From positions 248,001 through 312,000 of the forward strand of contig NZ_JABTCF010000004.1 in assembly GCF_014596745.1 (NCBI RefSeq): a stretch of DNA of 64,000 bases. Direction: 5' to 3'. Within the stretch, counting starts at the first letter, position 1; each line of letters starts with the position of its first letter. The notes below the pieces were generated by a model. It had not been told where the DNA came from. It searched no databases and worked only from the letters and a program-made list of their open reading frames with translations. Position numbers and translations under genes: made by a program. Shown in pieces: positions 53,986 to 63,061 of this stretch. Source of the stretch: Maribacter aquimaris (GTDB lineage: Bacteria > Bacteroidota > Bacteroidia > Flavobacteriales > Flavobacteriaceae).

Positions 53986-55362
53986 ATGATAAAGACCAAG
54001 GTTTACATATTTATACTATGCTCGGTATTGTGGTCATGTTCCAGCGGGGATGATTATACCTACGTTCCTACGGAATTACCGGACGAATCGGAGGAAACGG
54101 TTGAGGAACCAGAAATTACGGATGAGGAATTGTTGGACCTGACCCAAAGGGAGACCTTCAAATATTTTTGGGATTTTGCCGAGGCCAATTCTGGTTGCGC
54201 CAGGGAACGTTACCACCCAGACGATACTTCAAATAGTGCCAATGTGGTGACCACCGGAGGAACCGGTTTTGGGTTGATGGCCCTTCTAGTAGGCATCGAA
54301 AGAGGATTTATTTCGAGGGAGGAAGGTGTAGAACGATTTGATAAAATTCTGACCTTTTTGGAATCGGCCGACCGTTTTCACGGGGCCTGGCCTCATTGGA
54401 TCAATGGCACCTCCGGCGAGGTAATTCCATTTAGTACCGAGGATGATGGGGGCGATTTGGTCGAAACGGCTTTTTTGGCCCAGGGACTTATCTGTGTTAA
54501 GGAGTATTTTAAAGAAGGCTCGGATACCGAAAAAGCATTGGCAGAAAAGGCCGATACGCTTTGGAAAGGGGTTGAGTGGGACTGGTATACGCAAGATGAT
54601 AATGCGCTTTACTGGCATTGGAGTCCAAACTACGGGTTTAACATAAATCTAAAGCTCTCAGGGTATAACGAGGTGTTGATCACTTACATAATGGCGGCGG
54701 CCTCTCCGGATTATGGTATCAATAAGGAGGTATATTCCTCAGGTTGGGCAGGCAACGGTAGTATTTTGTCCTCGAACACGGCTTACGGCTATCCGCTTTT
54801 GGTAAAACATAATGGGGCGGAAAACTATGGGGGACCTTTATTCTGGGCCCATTATTCCTACTTGGGTCTTGATCCGAACGGACTCTCAGATGACTATGTA
54901 AATTATTGGGATGTCAATGTAAACCACTCCAAGATCAATTATAAGTTTTGCGTGGAGAATCCAAACAACTTTGAAGGGTATGGTGAGGATTGTTGGGGAC
55001 TTACGGCCAGCTATTCCAGAAATTCGGATGGTAGTATGGGCTATGCCGCCCATAAACCGGAAAATGACCTTGGGATTGTTTCCCCTACAGCGGCCATAAG
55101 CTCAATGCCCTATACTCCGGATGAATCTTTGGCGGCCTTGCGCTATTTTTATAAGAACAAGGATAAACTGTTGGGCGTAGCAGGATTTTATGATGCCTTT
55201 AGCCCGGAATATAACTTTTGGGTGGCAGAAGCCTATTTGGCCATTGACCAAGGACCCCAGATTATTATGATTGAAAACTATAGGACCGGATTGCTTTGGG
55301 ATTTGTTTATGCAAAACGAGGACGTGCAAGCTGGCTTGAAAACACTTAACTTTACTTATTGA
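53986..55362 (+). CDS. GH144-like endo-beta-1,2-glucanase lipoprotein (second copy)
   Basis: 458 residues. Lipobox at Cys18 (VLWSCSSGDDYTY), followed by a long acidic stretch (DESEETVEEPEITDEE), which suggests export to the cell surface. The catalytic domain repeats the motifs of the first copy: ETFKYFWDFAEANSGCARER, FHGAWPHWINGTSGE, GGDLVETAFLAQG, GYNEVLITYIMAAAS, DCWGLTASYSRN and AIDQGPQIIMIENYRTG. The pair is a tandem duplication. The stop overlaps the next start (TGATG). Surface endo-cleavage before import is inferred. Confidence 0.82.
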   Translation: MIKTKVYIFILCSVLWSCSSGDDYTYVPTELPDESEETVEEPEITDEELLDLTQRETFKYFWDFAEANSGCARERYHPDDTSNSANVVTTGGTGFGLMALLVGIERGFISREEGVERFDKILTFLESADRFHGAWPHWINGTSGEVIPFSTEDDGGDLVETAFLAQGLICVKEYFKEGSDTEKALAEKADTLWKGVEWDWYTQDDNALYWHWSPNYGFNINLKLSGYNEVLITYIMAAASPDYGINKEVYSSGWAGNGSILSSNTAYGYPLLVKHNGAENYGGPLFWAHYSYLGLDPNGLSDDYVNYWDVNVNHSKINYKFCVENPNNFEGYGEDCWGLTASYSRNSDGSMGYAAHKPENDLGIVSPTAAISSMPYTPDESLAALRYFYKNKDKLLGVAGFYDAFSPEYNFWVAEAYLAIDQGPQIIMIENYRTGLLWDLFMQNEDVQAGLKTLNFTY

Positions 55363-56156
55363 TGATGGTGCGTAAATATGTTTTTTTTTGTCTTTTGTTT
55401 TTAGGGACGGGACTTATGGCCCAAGCCCAAAACACCTCCCTTTTTAAGGAAGAAAAATTAATTGGAAACGGGGACACACTTTTATATCGTGTCCTGTACC
55501 CCCAAAATTTTGATAAAAACACCTCTTACCCTTTGGTCTTTTTTTTACATGGCGCCGGGGAAAGGGGAAGTGATAATACAAAACAGCTGACCCATGGCAG
55601 CACATTATTTACCAATGAAAAAAACCGATCCTTTTTTCCTGCCATTGTAGTCATGCCCCAATGTCCACAGGATGATTATTGGGCCCAGGTCAATGTAGAT
55701 CGGAGTAATTATCCTATCCAACTTGATTTTCAATTTGAAAAAGGCCCGACAAAAGCCATGGGCATGGTCATTTCCTTATTGGAAGAATTTAAGCAAAAGC
55801 GTTACGTTAACAAGCATCAGGTTTATTTGATGGGCTTGTCTATGGGAGGCATGGGCACCTATGAACTTCTGGCCAGAAAATCCCATACTTTTGCCGCTGC
55901 CATACCAATTTGTGGGGCTGGAGATCCCAAACAGGTAAAAAACTACGCCTTAAAAACACCTATATGGGCTTTCCACGGGGCTAAGGATAATGTTGTAGAC
56001 CCATTGCATTCTTTTGAAATGGTAACGGCATTGCTCAAAGAAGGGGCCTTTCCCCGATTCACGGTATATGATTTCGCAAACCACAATAGTTGGGACCCTG
56101 CATTTTCAGAACCTGATTTATTGCCATGGCTCTTTTCACACCAACTTAAAAAATAA
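55362..56156 (+). CDS. Secreted alpha/beta-hydrolase (putative carbohydrate esterase)
   Basis: 264 residues from ATG 55362, which overlaps the GH144 stop by one base. Signal peptide (VFFCLLFLGTGLMAQAQ). Catalytic triad of an alpha/beta-hydrolase: nucleophile in GLSMGGMG, Asp in HGAKDNVVD and His in FANHNSWD; oxyanion region HGAGERGSDN. The fold resembles PHB-depolymerase/LpqC or CE1-like esterases common in PULs. It may remove acyl groups, such as succinyl or acetyl, from the glucan; this is inferred from position only. Confidence 0.8.
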   Translation: MMVRKYVFFCLLFLGTGLMAQAQNTSLFKEEKLIGNGDTLLYRVLYPQNFDKNTSYPLVFFLHGAGERGSDNTKQLTHGSTLFTNEKNRSFFPAIVVMPQCPQDDYWAQVNVDRSNYPIQLDFQFEKGPTKAMGMVISLLEEFKQKRYVNKHQVYLMGLSMGGMGTYELLARKSHTFAAAIPICGAGDPKQVKNYALKTPIWAFHGAKDNVVDPLHSFEMVTALLKEGAFPRFTVYDFANHNSWDPAFSEPDLLPWLFSHQLKK

Positions 56157-56180
56157 AACACCGGAACTTAGATCAAATCT

Positions 56181-56210
56181 TTTCATTGGAAGGGGAAACC
56201 CTCAATGAAA
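56181..56210 (+). promoter_or_regulatory. GNRA-capped hairpin upstream of the GH3 gene
   Basis: TTTCATTG-GA-AGGG-GAAA-CCCT-CAATGAAA: an 8-bp outer and 4-bp inner stem with a two-base bulge and a GAAA tetraloop, 47 bases before the GH3 start. No clear T-run follows, so mRNA processing or stability is as likely as termination. Confidence 0.45.
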
Positions 56211-56256
56211 TTGGCTTTTGGATAAACTAAAAAATCATAATAAAAGAATAATTCAA

Positions 56257-58539
56257 ATGAACAATTGGAAGACAATACATTATTTACCCCTATTACTTTT
56301 TTGTTTTGTATTCACCATAACCCAGGCACAAGAGACCAATCCGTTTGTCGAAGGACTCCTAAATAAAATGACCTTGGATGAAAAAATAGGTCAGCTGAAT
56401 TTACCAGGGGGCGGTGATGTTATAACCGGACAAGCAAAGAGCTCCGATATCGCGAATAAAATTGCAGCAGGTAAGGTTGGTGGTTTGCTTAGCCTTACCA
56501 CAGTGGAGAAAATAAGGGAAGTCCAAAAAATCGCTGTGGAAAAAAGTCGTTTAAAAATTCCGTTATTATTTGGTTTGGATGTTATACATGGTTATAAAAC
56601 CACATTCCCGATACCTTTAGGGTTGTCAACTTCCTGGGATATACCCTTAATAGAAAAAACCGCTCGAATGGCTGCACAAGAAGCTAGTGCGGACGGTATC
56701 AACTGGACCTTCTCCCCAATGGTCGATATATCCAGGGACCCGCGTTGGGGAAGGGTGTCCGAAGGTTCTGGGGAAGACCCCTATTTGGGAAGTGAAATCG
56801 CAAAGGCCATGGTTCGTGGATATCAGGGCGATGATCTTACGAAAAACAATACCATTATATCCTGTGTAAAGCATTTTGCCCTTTATGGGGCTTCCGAAGC
56901 AGGGCGGGATTATAATACGGTAGATATGGGTAGGATACGTATGTATAATGAATATCTACCTCCATATAAAGCTGCAATCAATGCTGGGGTTGGTTCGGTA
57001 ATGGCGTCATTCAATGAAATTGATGGGATTCCCGCCACGGGAAATAAATGGTTGCTGACCGATTTATTACGAAAACAATGGGGGTTTGAAGGTTTTGTCG
57101 TAACTGATTATACGGGGATTAATGAGATGATCGCCCACGGAATGGGCGATTTGCAGACAACTTCGGCTCTGGCCTTAAATGCAGGTGTTGATATGGACAT
57201 GGTGGGAGAAGGGTTTTTAACTACCCTTTCCAAGTCCTTGGCTGAAGGTAAAATAAAGATCGAACAGATTGATAATGCCGTCCGTAGGATCTTAAAGGCC
57301 AAATATGATCTGGGCCTATTCGATGATCCCTATAAATATTGCGAGGTAAAAAGAGCCAAAAAAGAAGTTTACACGAAAGAAAACAGGGATTTTGCCAGGG
57401 AGGTCGCTACGCAATCCATGGTATTACTAAAGAACGAAAACCAATTGCTGCCCTTAAAAAGAACCGGTACCATTGCCCTTGTCGGGCCTTTGGCCAATAC
57501 CAGTGAGAACATGGCGGGCACATGGAGCGTATCTACCGAACAAAGTAAATCAATCGCCCTTTTGGAGGGAATAAGGGAGGCGGCCGGCAAGAAGGTGAAG
57601 ATAACCTATGCCAAGGGAAGCAACCTAACCTACGATCCCGAACTGGAGGAAAACGCGACCATGTTCGGAAAGAGCCTTAATAGGGACAATAGGTCCGATG
57701 CCGAGTTGCTGAACGAGGCCCTTGAGGTAGCCGAGAAGGCCGATGTAATCGTGGCGGCATTGGGTGAAGCGGCAGAATTTAGTGGGGAGAGCAGCAGTCG
57801 AACGAATATTGAAATTCCACAGGTACAAAAGGACTTGTTGAACGCCTTGCTAAAAACTGGTAAACCTGTGGTCTTGGTACTGTTTACGGGTAGGCCCCTT
57901 GTTTTGAAGGAAGAAAGTAAAACAGTACCGGCCATCCTTAATGTATGGTTCCCTGGAAGTGAAGCCGGTTTGGCCATTTCCGATGTTCTTTTTGGGGATG
58001 TTAATCCATCAGGGAAATTGACCGCTACATTTCCACAAAGTGTTGGACAGATACCAATTTATTACAATCACAAAAATACAGGACGCCCACTTCAAAACAA
58101 GGAAGGTAAATTTGAAAAATTCACTTCCAACTATATTGATGAACGAAACGAACCGGTCTATCCCTTTGGTTACGGTCTAAGCTATACTACGTTCAAATAC
58201 GAAAACCTTAACATAAGCTCCGATACCATGCTGGAAAATGACTCCTTGGCGGTAACCGTAAACGTTACCAATACGGGCAATTACGATGGCAAGGAAGTAG
58301 TGCAGTTGTATATCCGGGATCTTGTCGGTTCGGTTACCAGACCGGTCAAGGAATTGAAAGGGTTTCAAAAAATAGCGCTGAAAAAGGGAGAAACCAAAAA
58401 GGTGACTTTTATTTTGACCCTTGAAGACCTCAAATTTTACAATTATAACCTGGACTTTGTCGCCGAACCCGGAGAATTCGAAGTTTTTGTTGGGGGGGAC
58501 TCCAATGTGGAACAAAAAGTAACATTTACACTTAAATAA
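56257..58539 (+). CDS. GH3 family beta-glucosidase (BglX-like)
   Basis: 760 residues from ATG 56257 (MNNWKTIHYLPLLLFC); the TTG-initiated frame from 56218 is less likely. Signal peptide, then the GH3 N-terminal barrel (KIGQLNLPGGGD; FGLDVIHGYKTTFPIPLGL; CVKHFALYGASEAGRDYN). The nucleophile is Asp284 in GFVVTDYTGINEM. The C-terminal domain contains GEAAEFSGESSSR, with the likely acid/base Glu, and a fibronectin-III-like end (YIRDLVGSVTRPVKELKGF). In beta-1,2-glucan loci GH3 enzymes split sophoro-oligosaccharides to glucose in the periplasm, the role inferred here. Confidence 0.92.
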   Translation: MNNWKTIHYLPLLLFCFVFTITQAQETNPFVEGLLNKMTLDEKIGQLNLPGGGDVITGQAKSSDIANKIAAGKVGGLLSLTTVEKIREVQKIAVEKSRLKIPLLFGLDVIHGYKTTFPIPLGLSTSWDIPLIEKTARMAAQEASADGINWTFSPMVDISRDPRWGRVSEGSGEDPYLGSEIAKAMVRGYQGDDLTKNNTIISCVKHFALYGASEAGRDYNTVDMGRIRMYNEYLPPYKAAINAGVGSVMASFNEIDGIPATGNKWLLTDLLRKQWGFEGFVVTDYTGINEMIAHGMGDLQTTSALALNAGVDMDMVGEGFLTTLSKSLAEGKIKIEQIDNAVRRILKAKYDLGLFDDPYKYCEVKRAKKEVYTKENRDFAREVATQSMVLLKNENQLLPLKRTGTIALVGPLANTSENMAGTWSVSTEQSKSIALLEGIREAAGKKVKITYAKGSNLTYDPELEENATMFGKSLNRDNRSDAELLNEALEVAEKADVIVAALGEAAEFSGESSSRTNIEIPQVQKDLLNALLKTGKPVVLVLFTGRPLVLKEESKTVPAILNVWFPGSEAGLAISDVLFGDVNPSGKLTATFPQSVGQIPIYYNHKNTGRPLQNKEGKFEKFTSNYIDERNEPVYPFGYGLSYTTFKYENLNISSDTMLENDSLAVTVNVTNTGNYDGKEVVQLYIRDLVGSVTRPVKELKGFQKIALKKGETKKVTFILTLEDLKFYNYNLDFVAEPGEFEVFVGGDSNVEQKVTFTLK

Positions 58540-58661
58540 ATTGGTGTATCGAAATCTAAACTATCTTAATATGCTTTTGATAAACTTTCTCAAAGGCTTC
58601 ATTTAAGAAGGTTATATTTTGCTTATTATCCATAATTAAAGTTTCTCATAAGAAATAATCC

Positions 58662-60305
58662 ATGTACAAAAGAACACTATTATTCGTTTCTATTGTAAGT
58701 ATAGTCTTTTCATGTAAGCAAGAGAAAAGTTCAGGGATAGTCGATAAAAAAAGTCCGAATATTATTTTTATCATGTCCGACGACCATGCCTCCCAAGCCA
58801 TTAGTGCTTATGGTCACCCTATAAGTCAAATAGCACCTACACCAAACATTGACCGTTTGGCGGCAAATGGGGCGTTGTTCAACCATAATTTTGTCACCAA
58901 TTCAATCTGTGGGCCCAGCAGGGCCGTAATCCTAACAGGAAAACACAGCCATATCAATGGTTTTCGACAGAATGGAGACCATTTTGATGGGAATCAACCC
59001 ACCTTGCCCAAACTACTAAAAAAAGCGGGCTATCAAACCGCTATTGTTGGCAAATGGCATTTACATGACTACCCTCAAGGCTTTGACCATTGGAAGATCA
59101 TCGTCGACCAAGGCAATTATTACAATCCCGACTTTATTGAAAATGGCGATACTACCCGAATTAAAGGGTATGCCACGGATATCATCACCCACGACGCCTT
59201 GGATTGGTTGCAACATAAAAGAAATGATTCAACTCCTTTCTTTTTAATGGTACACCATAAAGCCCCGCACAGGAACTGGATGCCGGCCTTACGCCATGCC
59301 AATAAATACGACTCCGTGCAATTTCCTTTACCCGAGTCCTTTTTTCCGACCTTCAAGAACCAACAGGCGGCACAAGAACAATTGCAAACCATTTACAAAG
59401 ACATGTACGAAGGACATGATCTTAAAATGACCAAAGCATATGGTAGCACCGAATTGGCCCACAATCCTTGGACCACGGATTTTGATAGAATGTCCTTGGA
59501 ACAGCGTGAGCAATGGGATGCATCCTATTTACCAAAAAACAATGCTTTCCATAAAGCCAATTTGTCCGGTAAAGCACTGGCCGAATGGAAAGGACAACGT
59601 TATTTACAGGATTACATGGCTACCATTGCGGCAGTGGACGAAAGTGTCGGAAGTATTTTGGATTATTTGGAAGAAAGTGGTTTGGCTGAAAACACCTTGG
59701 TAGTTTATACTTCCGATCAAGGTTTTTATCTCGGGGAAAAGGGTTGGTTCGATAAACGTTTTATGTACGAAGAGTCCTTTGGTTCCCCTTTGTTGATGCA
59801 GTTACCCGGAATCATTACGCCCGGAACGGAAATCGATGCCTTAGTACAGAATTTGGATTTTGCACAAACATTCCTTGATTTTGCCAACCATAGCGAATTA
59901 GGGGTGGATATGCAAGGGCAATCCTTCAAGGGCCTATTGGATGGCAGCATGGATGAAAAGGATTTTCGGGATATTGTGTATTACCACTATTACGACTATC
60001 CCGCCTTTCACATGGTCAAAAAACATTATGGTATTCGTACAAAACGCTATAAACTGATTCATTTCTATGATGATATAGACACTTGGGAGCTTTACGACTT
60101 GGAAAAAGACCCCCATGAGCTTCACAATGCCTATTCAGACAGAGAATATAGTAGCGTTGTAGCCAACATGCACAGAAAATTGGATTCGGTGCAAAAAGTC
60201 TATAAAATAACGGAAAAAGAATATCAAAAAGCCCCAAAAGAAAAGATTGATAAGGCCTATAAACAGTTTAAAAGACTAAGAGGTTCGACAACGCCTAAAC
60301 AATAA
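58662..60305 (+). CDS. Cys-type sulfatase lipoprotein (family S1)
   Basis: 547 residues. Lipobox at Cys18 (IVFSCKQEKSSG). The sulfatase active-site motif is CGPSR in SICGPSRAVILTGKHSH, with Cys83 the residue that a maturation enzyme would convert to formylglycine. Metal and sulfate-binding segments are SDDHASQAISAYG, KWHLHDYPQGFDHW, HHKAPHRNW and TSDQGFYLGEKGWFDKR. The sequence resembles N-acetylglucosamine-6-sulfatase-type subfamilies. It follows the GH3 gene by 122 bases on the same strand, so a role on a sulfated or otherwise modified substrate of this locus is possible. No maturation enzyme is in the window. Confidence 0.85.
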   Translation: MYKRTLLFVSIVSIVFSCKQEKSSGIVDKKSPNIIFIMSDDHASQAISAYGHPISQIAPTPNIDRLAANGALFNHNFVTNSICGPSRAVILTGKHSHINGFRQNGDHFDGNQPTLPKLLKKAGYQTAIVGKWHLHDYPQGFDHWKIIVDQGNYYNPDFIENGDTTRIKGYATDIITHDALDWLQHKRNDSTPFFLMVHHKAPHRNWMPALRHANKYDSVQFPLPESFFPTFKNQQAAQEQLQTIYKDMYEGHDLKMTKAYGSTELAHNPWTTDFDRMSLEQREQWDASYLPKNNAFHKANLSGKALAEWKGQRYLQDYMATIAAVDESVGSILDYLEESGLAENTLVVYTSDQGFYLGEKGWFDKRFMYEESFGSPLLMQLPGIITPGTEIDALVQNLDFAQTFLDFANHSELGVDMQGQSFKGLLDGSMDEKDFRDIVYYHYYDYPAFHMVKKHYGIRTKRYKLIHFYDDIDTWELYDLEKDPHELHNAYSDREYSSVVANMHRKLDSVQKVYKITEKEYQKAPKEKIDKAYKQFKRLRGSTTPKQ

Positions 60306-60400
60306 ATAGGTATTGTGCATGCCTATCAATACGGGAAATACAAGGTGTTTTCAAACCCGTAACTTTCCCGAAAACATAGTTCATGTCTGTAATCCACCCC

Positions 60401-61102
60401 CTACTCCAACAACGAAAATCGTGCTTTTAATTTTTCCAAAATACCAACAATGATGGATTCTGGAACCTCTAGGATTCTGGAGATTTCGACTTCGTTCCGA
60501 TTTCCAAAGGCATAAAGATCTAAAACCCATTTACTTCTGGGCGGAATATTATTGTAAAGTGCGCCAAAAGTCGTTCTGCGTTCCAATGAAGGCAAAAGCG
60601 AATCGTTCATCTCCATTTTTTTGATCAATTGTTGTTCTATGGTAGAGTCCAATAGTACTTCATTCGGTCTTTTGGTTGCCTGTTTATATGAAATATCATC
60701 AAGTTCAGTGTTCAATATCAAATCGCCATCAGCCTGCGTAGTGAACGCTTCATCCAAGGCATTCATCTCATTTTTAAGCATCTCTTCCGTGCTCACATAT
60801 TCCGGGGTCTCCTGTTCTATTACTTTTTTCTCCTCTATCTTTTGAACGGCCTTTGAGAAAAGAATGGTCTTTAGTTTATCCACATCAATATAATCCAAAA
60901 ACTCTTTAAAGACCTCGATATATATCTCATCCAAAAGTTCATCTGCACTATAATACCCCCTATCAATAACACCTTGATTTTCAGCAACCTTAAGGCTTCT
61001 CGCCATAAATCGCTTTAGGTCAGGCTCCAATGTTGCTATTTTACTGTAGAACTGTTCAAAATCGTTCTCTTCTTTATGACGGGCTAATTGTTTAACGACC
61101 AT
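60401..61102 (-). CDS. Sigma-factor-like protein
   Basis: 233 residues from ATG 61102 (MVVKQLARHKEENDFEQ); an ATG at 61126 would add eight. The N-terminal half resembles sigma region 2 (helical, DELLDEIYIEVFKEFLDYI) and the C-terminus a sigma-70 region-4 helix-turn-helix (NRNEVEISRILEVPESIIVG, then ILEKLKARFSLLE), with a long acidic linker of about 90 residues between them. Flavobacterial genomes carry genes of this type near heat-shock genes, and hsp20 is divergent from it here. An alternative sigma or regulator role is inferred. Confidence 0.65.
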   Translation of the reverse strand: MVVKQLARHKEENDFEQFYSKIATLEPDLKRFMARSLKVAENQGVIDRGYYSADELLDEIYIEVFKEFLDYIDVDKLKTILFSKAVQKIEEKKVIEQETPEYVSTEEMLKNEMNALDEAFTTQADGDLILNTELDDISYKQATKRPNEVLLDSTIEQQLIKKMEMNDSLLPSLERRTTFGALYNNIPPRSKWVLDLYAFGNRNEVEISRILEVPESIIVGILEKLKARFSLLE

Positions 61103-61173
61103 ACTATTTGCTTTTGATATTAACAATTCACTTCCAACTACTTAAAGCTACAATCATTTACTTCCGATTAAAA

Positions 61174-61185
61174 TGATAATTATCA
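61174..61185. promoter_or_regulatory. 12-bp palindrome between sigma-like gene and hsp20
   Basis: TGATAATTATCA is a perfect dyad in the 183-base divergent region. It might be an operator; it is AT-rich, so chance is not excluded. Confidence 0.3.
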
Positions 61186-61242
61186 GTCTTAAAAAATTCT
61201 ATCCGACTGATCTGTGTCATTCCGATAGTTTGGACAGGATTT

Positions 61243-61250
61243 TAATTTTG
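61243..61250 (+). promoter_or_regulatory. Candidate -7 promoter element for hsp20
   Basis: TAATTTTG matches TAnnTTTG, 35 bases before the hsp20 start. The upstream TTG is too close (10 bases) to be the -33 element. Confidence 0.35.
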
Positions 61251-61285
61251 GTCTCGAAAATGAATGTTTACCATACTATAAGATT

Positions 61286-61735
61286 ATGTCACTTGTTAAA
61301 TTCAAAAAAAGTAACCCTTTTGGCAACCTAGTTACCTCTGATTTATTTAAACCCAATGATTTCTTTGGGAATGGGTTCTGGAACCAAGGAATATTGAACG
61401 ATAGTTTCTGGAATGGCAAAAAATTGGAACCCGCCTTGAACATCAAAGAGAATGAAGGCGATTATGAAATAGAACTGGCTGCTCCTGGATTTGCCAAAAA
61501 GGATTTTAAGGTTACCATAGATGATGAATGTTTGAATATTTCCGCCAAAAAAACATCAGAAGAAGAAGAAGAAGAAGAAAACTATGCCCGCAGGGAGTTT
61601 AGTTACAATGCTTTCGAAAGAACCTTACAATTACCTGAAAACATAAAAGAGGAAGAAATAAAAGCGAGGTACCATGATGGCATTCTTCGTTTTAAACTTC
61701 AGAAAAAGGAAGTAGTAAAAAAAGCAGAAACCTAA
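61286..61735 (+). CDS. Hsp20/alpha-crystallin small heat-shock protein
   Basis: 149 residues. The alpha-crystallin domain (about 50-140) has ALNIKENEGDYEIELAAPGF, cut here to NEGDYEIELAAPGF, then KVTIDDECLNISAKK and the A-x-x-x-x-G-x-L signature as ARYHDGILRFKL. A flexible N-terminus (about 1-45) and an acidic loop EEEEEEENYARR flank it. It is an ATP-independent holdase that binds unfolding proteins under heat or oxidative stress. It is divergent from the sigma-like gene and convergent with the patatin gene. Confidence 0.93.
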   Translation: MSLVKFKKSNPFGNLVTSDLFKPNDFFGNGFWNQGILNDSFWNGKKLEPALNIKENEGDYEIELAAPGFAKKDFKVTIDDECLNISAKKTSEEEEEEENYARREFSYNAFERTLQLPENIKEEEIKARYHDGILRFKLQKKEVVKKAET

Positions 61736-61831
61736 GGTTGTTGAAATAGGATAGTTCTCCGATACCTATTACGCCCCCTTTCCTGACCCATATATACGTC
61801 CATGTTCTGTAGCGGTTGGGGTTGGGGGTTT

Positions 61832-62632
61832 TTATTTTTCCCTTCCCCCCGAAGAATCCGTACTCTGAAGTATCGACGCAACATTCTCGTTGGTCAATTT
61901 TGCTTTGGCGGCCTCATAGCCCAAATTGAATATGGCATCCATATCCTTAGCTGTAAATGTCCCGACCTTCTTCAGTTCATTCGGGCATATAACCATATCA
62001 CAATCCTTGAACTTTGATAAGGAATCATAAGCCGACCTGATTCTATAGGCGCGTTCCAAAACACTGAATGAATGCTTTAAATCCTTCATATCCTTTTTTT
62101 CAAACGGATTGACATATACCCCTATCATCTTATCACATTGACCCGAAATTAAATCAACCGGAAAGTTATTTAGGGTTCCCCCATCAATATAATGGGCCTC
62201 CCCGATTTTTATTGGAGTGAAAATCGCTGGAAAAGCCGCCGAGGCCAAAATGGGTTTTATCAACTCCCCTTCGTGAAATACCTGCAAGGTACCGTCGACC
62301 AAATTGGTCGCTGTTATATACAATTGCTTCTTTAGGACACTAAAATCATCAATCCCCAAAATATTCTTGAAACTATCATACATTTTCTCCGTATCAATGA
62401 ACCCAGGCTTACGGAGGGCGAATTTGTTAATACTGAAAACCTCGGTCAATTTAAAAAAGTCAAGTATCTCTTCCCATGTGTTACCATTGGCATACAGGGC
62501 CCCAACAATGGCACCGGCACTGGTGCCTGCAATATAATCCGGAAAAATGTTGTGCTCTTCAAGTGCCTTTATAACCCCAATATGGGCTATTCCCCGAAAA
62601 CCACCACCTGAGAGCGCCAAACCAATATTCAT
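61832..62632 (-). CDS. Patatin-like phospholipase
   Basis: 266 residues. The glycine-rich oxyanion motif SGGGFRG (8-14), the nucleophile motif GTSAG (Ser38) and the dyad partner in DGG (YIDGGTLNNFP) are all present. The protein has no signal peptide, so it acts in the cytoplasm or at the inner membrane, probably hydrolysing phospholipids or lysophospholipids. It lies in the stress region between hsp20 and the second YtxH cassette. Confidence 0.9.
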   Translation of the reverse strand: MNIGLALSGGGFRGIAHIGVIKALEEHNIFPDYIAGTSAGAIVGALYANGNTWEEILDFFKLTEVFSINKFALRKPGFIDTEKMYDSFKNILGIDDFSVLKKQLYITATNLVDGTLQVFHEGELIKPILASAAFPAIFTPIKIGEAHYIDGGTLNNFPVDLISGQCDKMIGVYVNPFEKKDMKDLKHSFSVLERAYRIRSAYDSLSKFKDCDMVICPNELKKVGTFTAKDMDAIFNLGYEAAKAKLTNENVASILQSTDSSGGREK

Positions 62633-62743
62633 ATATCATTATTTAGCCAAGGCACTAAATATACGGCTGTATTCATACAATGTCAATATTTGGCAAGGCT
62701 AAATAATTCAGGTGATAATTGGAGTCCTATTTTGGCATTTTGC

Positions 62744-62971
62744 TTATTGTTCTATTTGCTTTGCTTTCCTATAAGCGAGGAATCGCTGCAACACATAGGA
62801 AATCAAGGTTTTTTGCACCATGCCTTTTAATCCGCCCAACAGCTGACTGGGATATAAATCGGATTTAAAACGATTCACATTCAATTTAAAACCCTCCAAA
62901 TCTATCTCTCTTTGAAGGTGTAGTATTTTCAATTGCTTATCAATTTCAGTAAAGGAATTATACTGTTTCAT
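62744..62971 (-). CDS. Short helical protein, DUF6327-like (cassette copy 2)
   Basis: 75 residues. SFTEIDKQLKILHLQREIDL leads a helical segment; LLGGLKGMVQKTLISYVLQRF is the amphipathic C-terminal part. It aligns along its length with the 68-residue protein at 34066-34272. It is last in the minus-strand cassette, 90 bases after the membrane-protein gene, a looser arrangement than in copy 1. Confidence 0.65.
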   Translation of the reverse strand: MKQYNSFTEIDKQLKILHLQREIDLEGFKLNVNRFKSDLYPSQLLGGLKGMVQKTLISYVLQRFLAYRKAKQIEQ

Positions 62972-63061
62972 CTGTTTGAATTATGTTTTATTTCCTGTCA
63001 GATATAATTCGCCATAAACATCCATAGCGGGCGTCAAGAACAACAATGGTCCATTACATAC

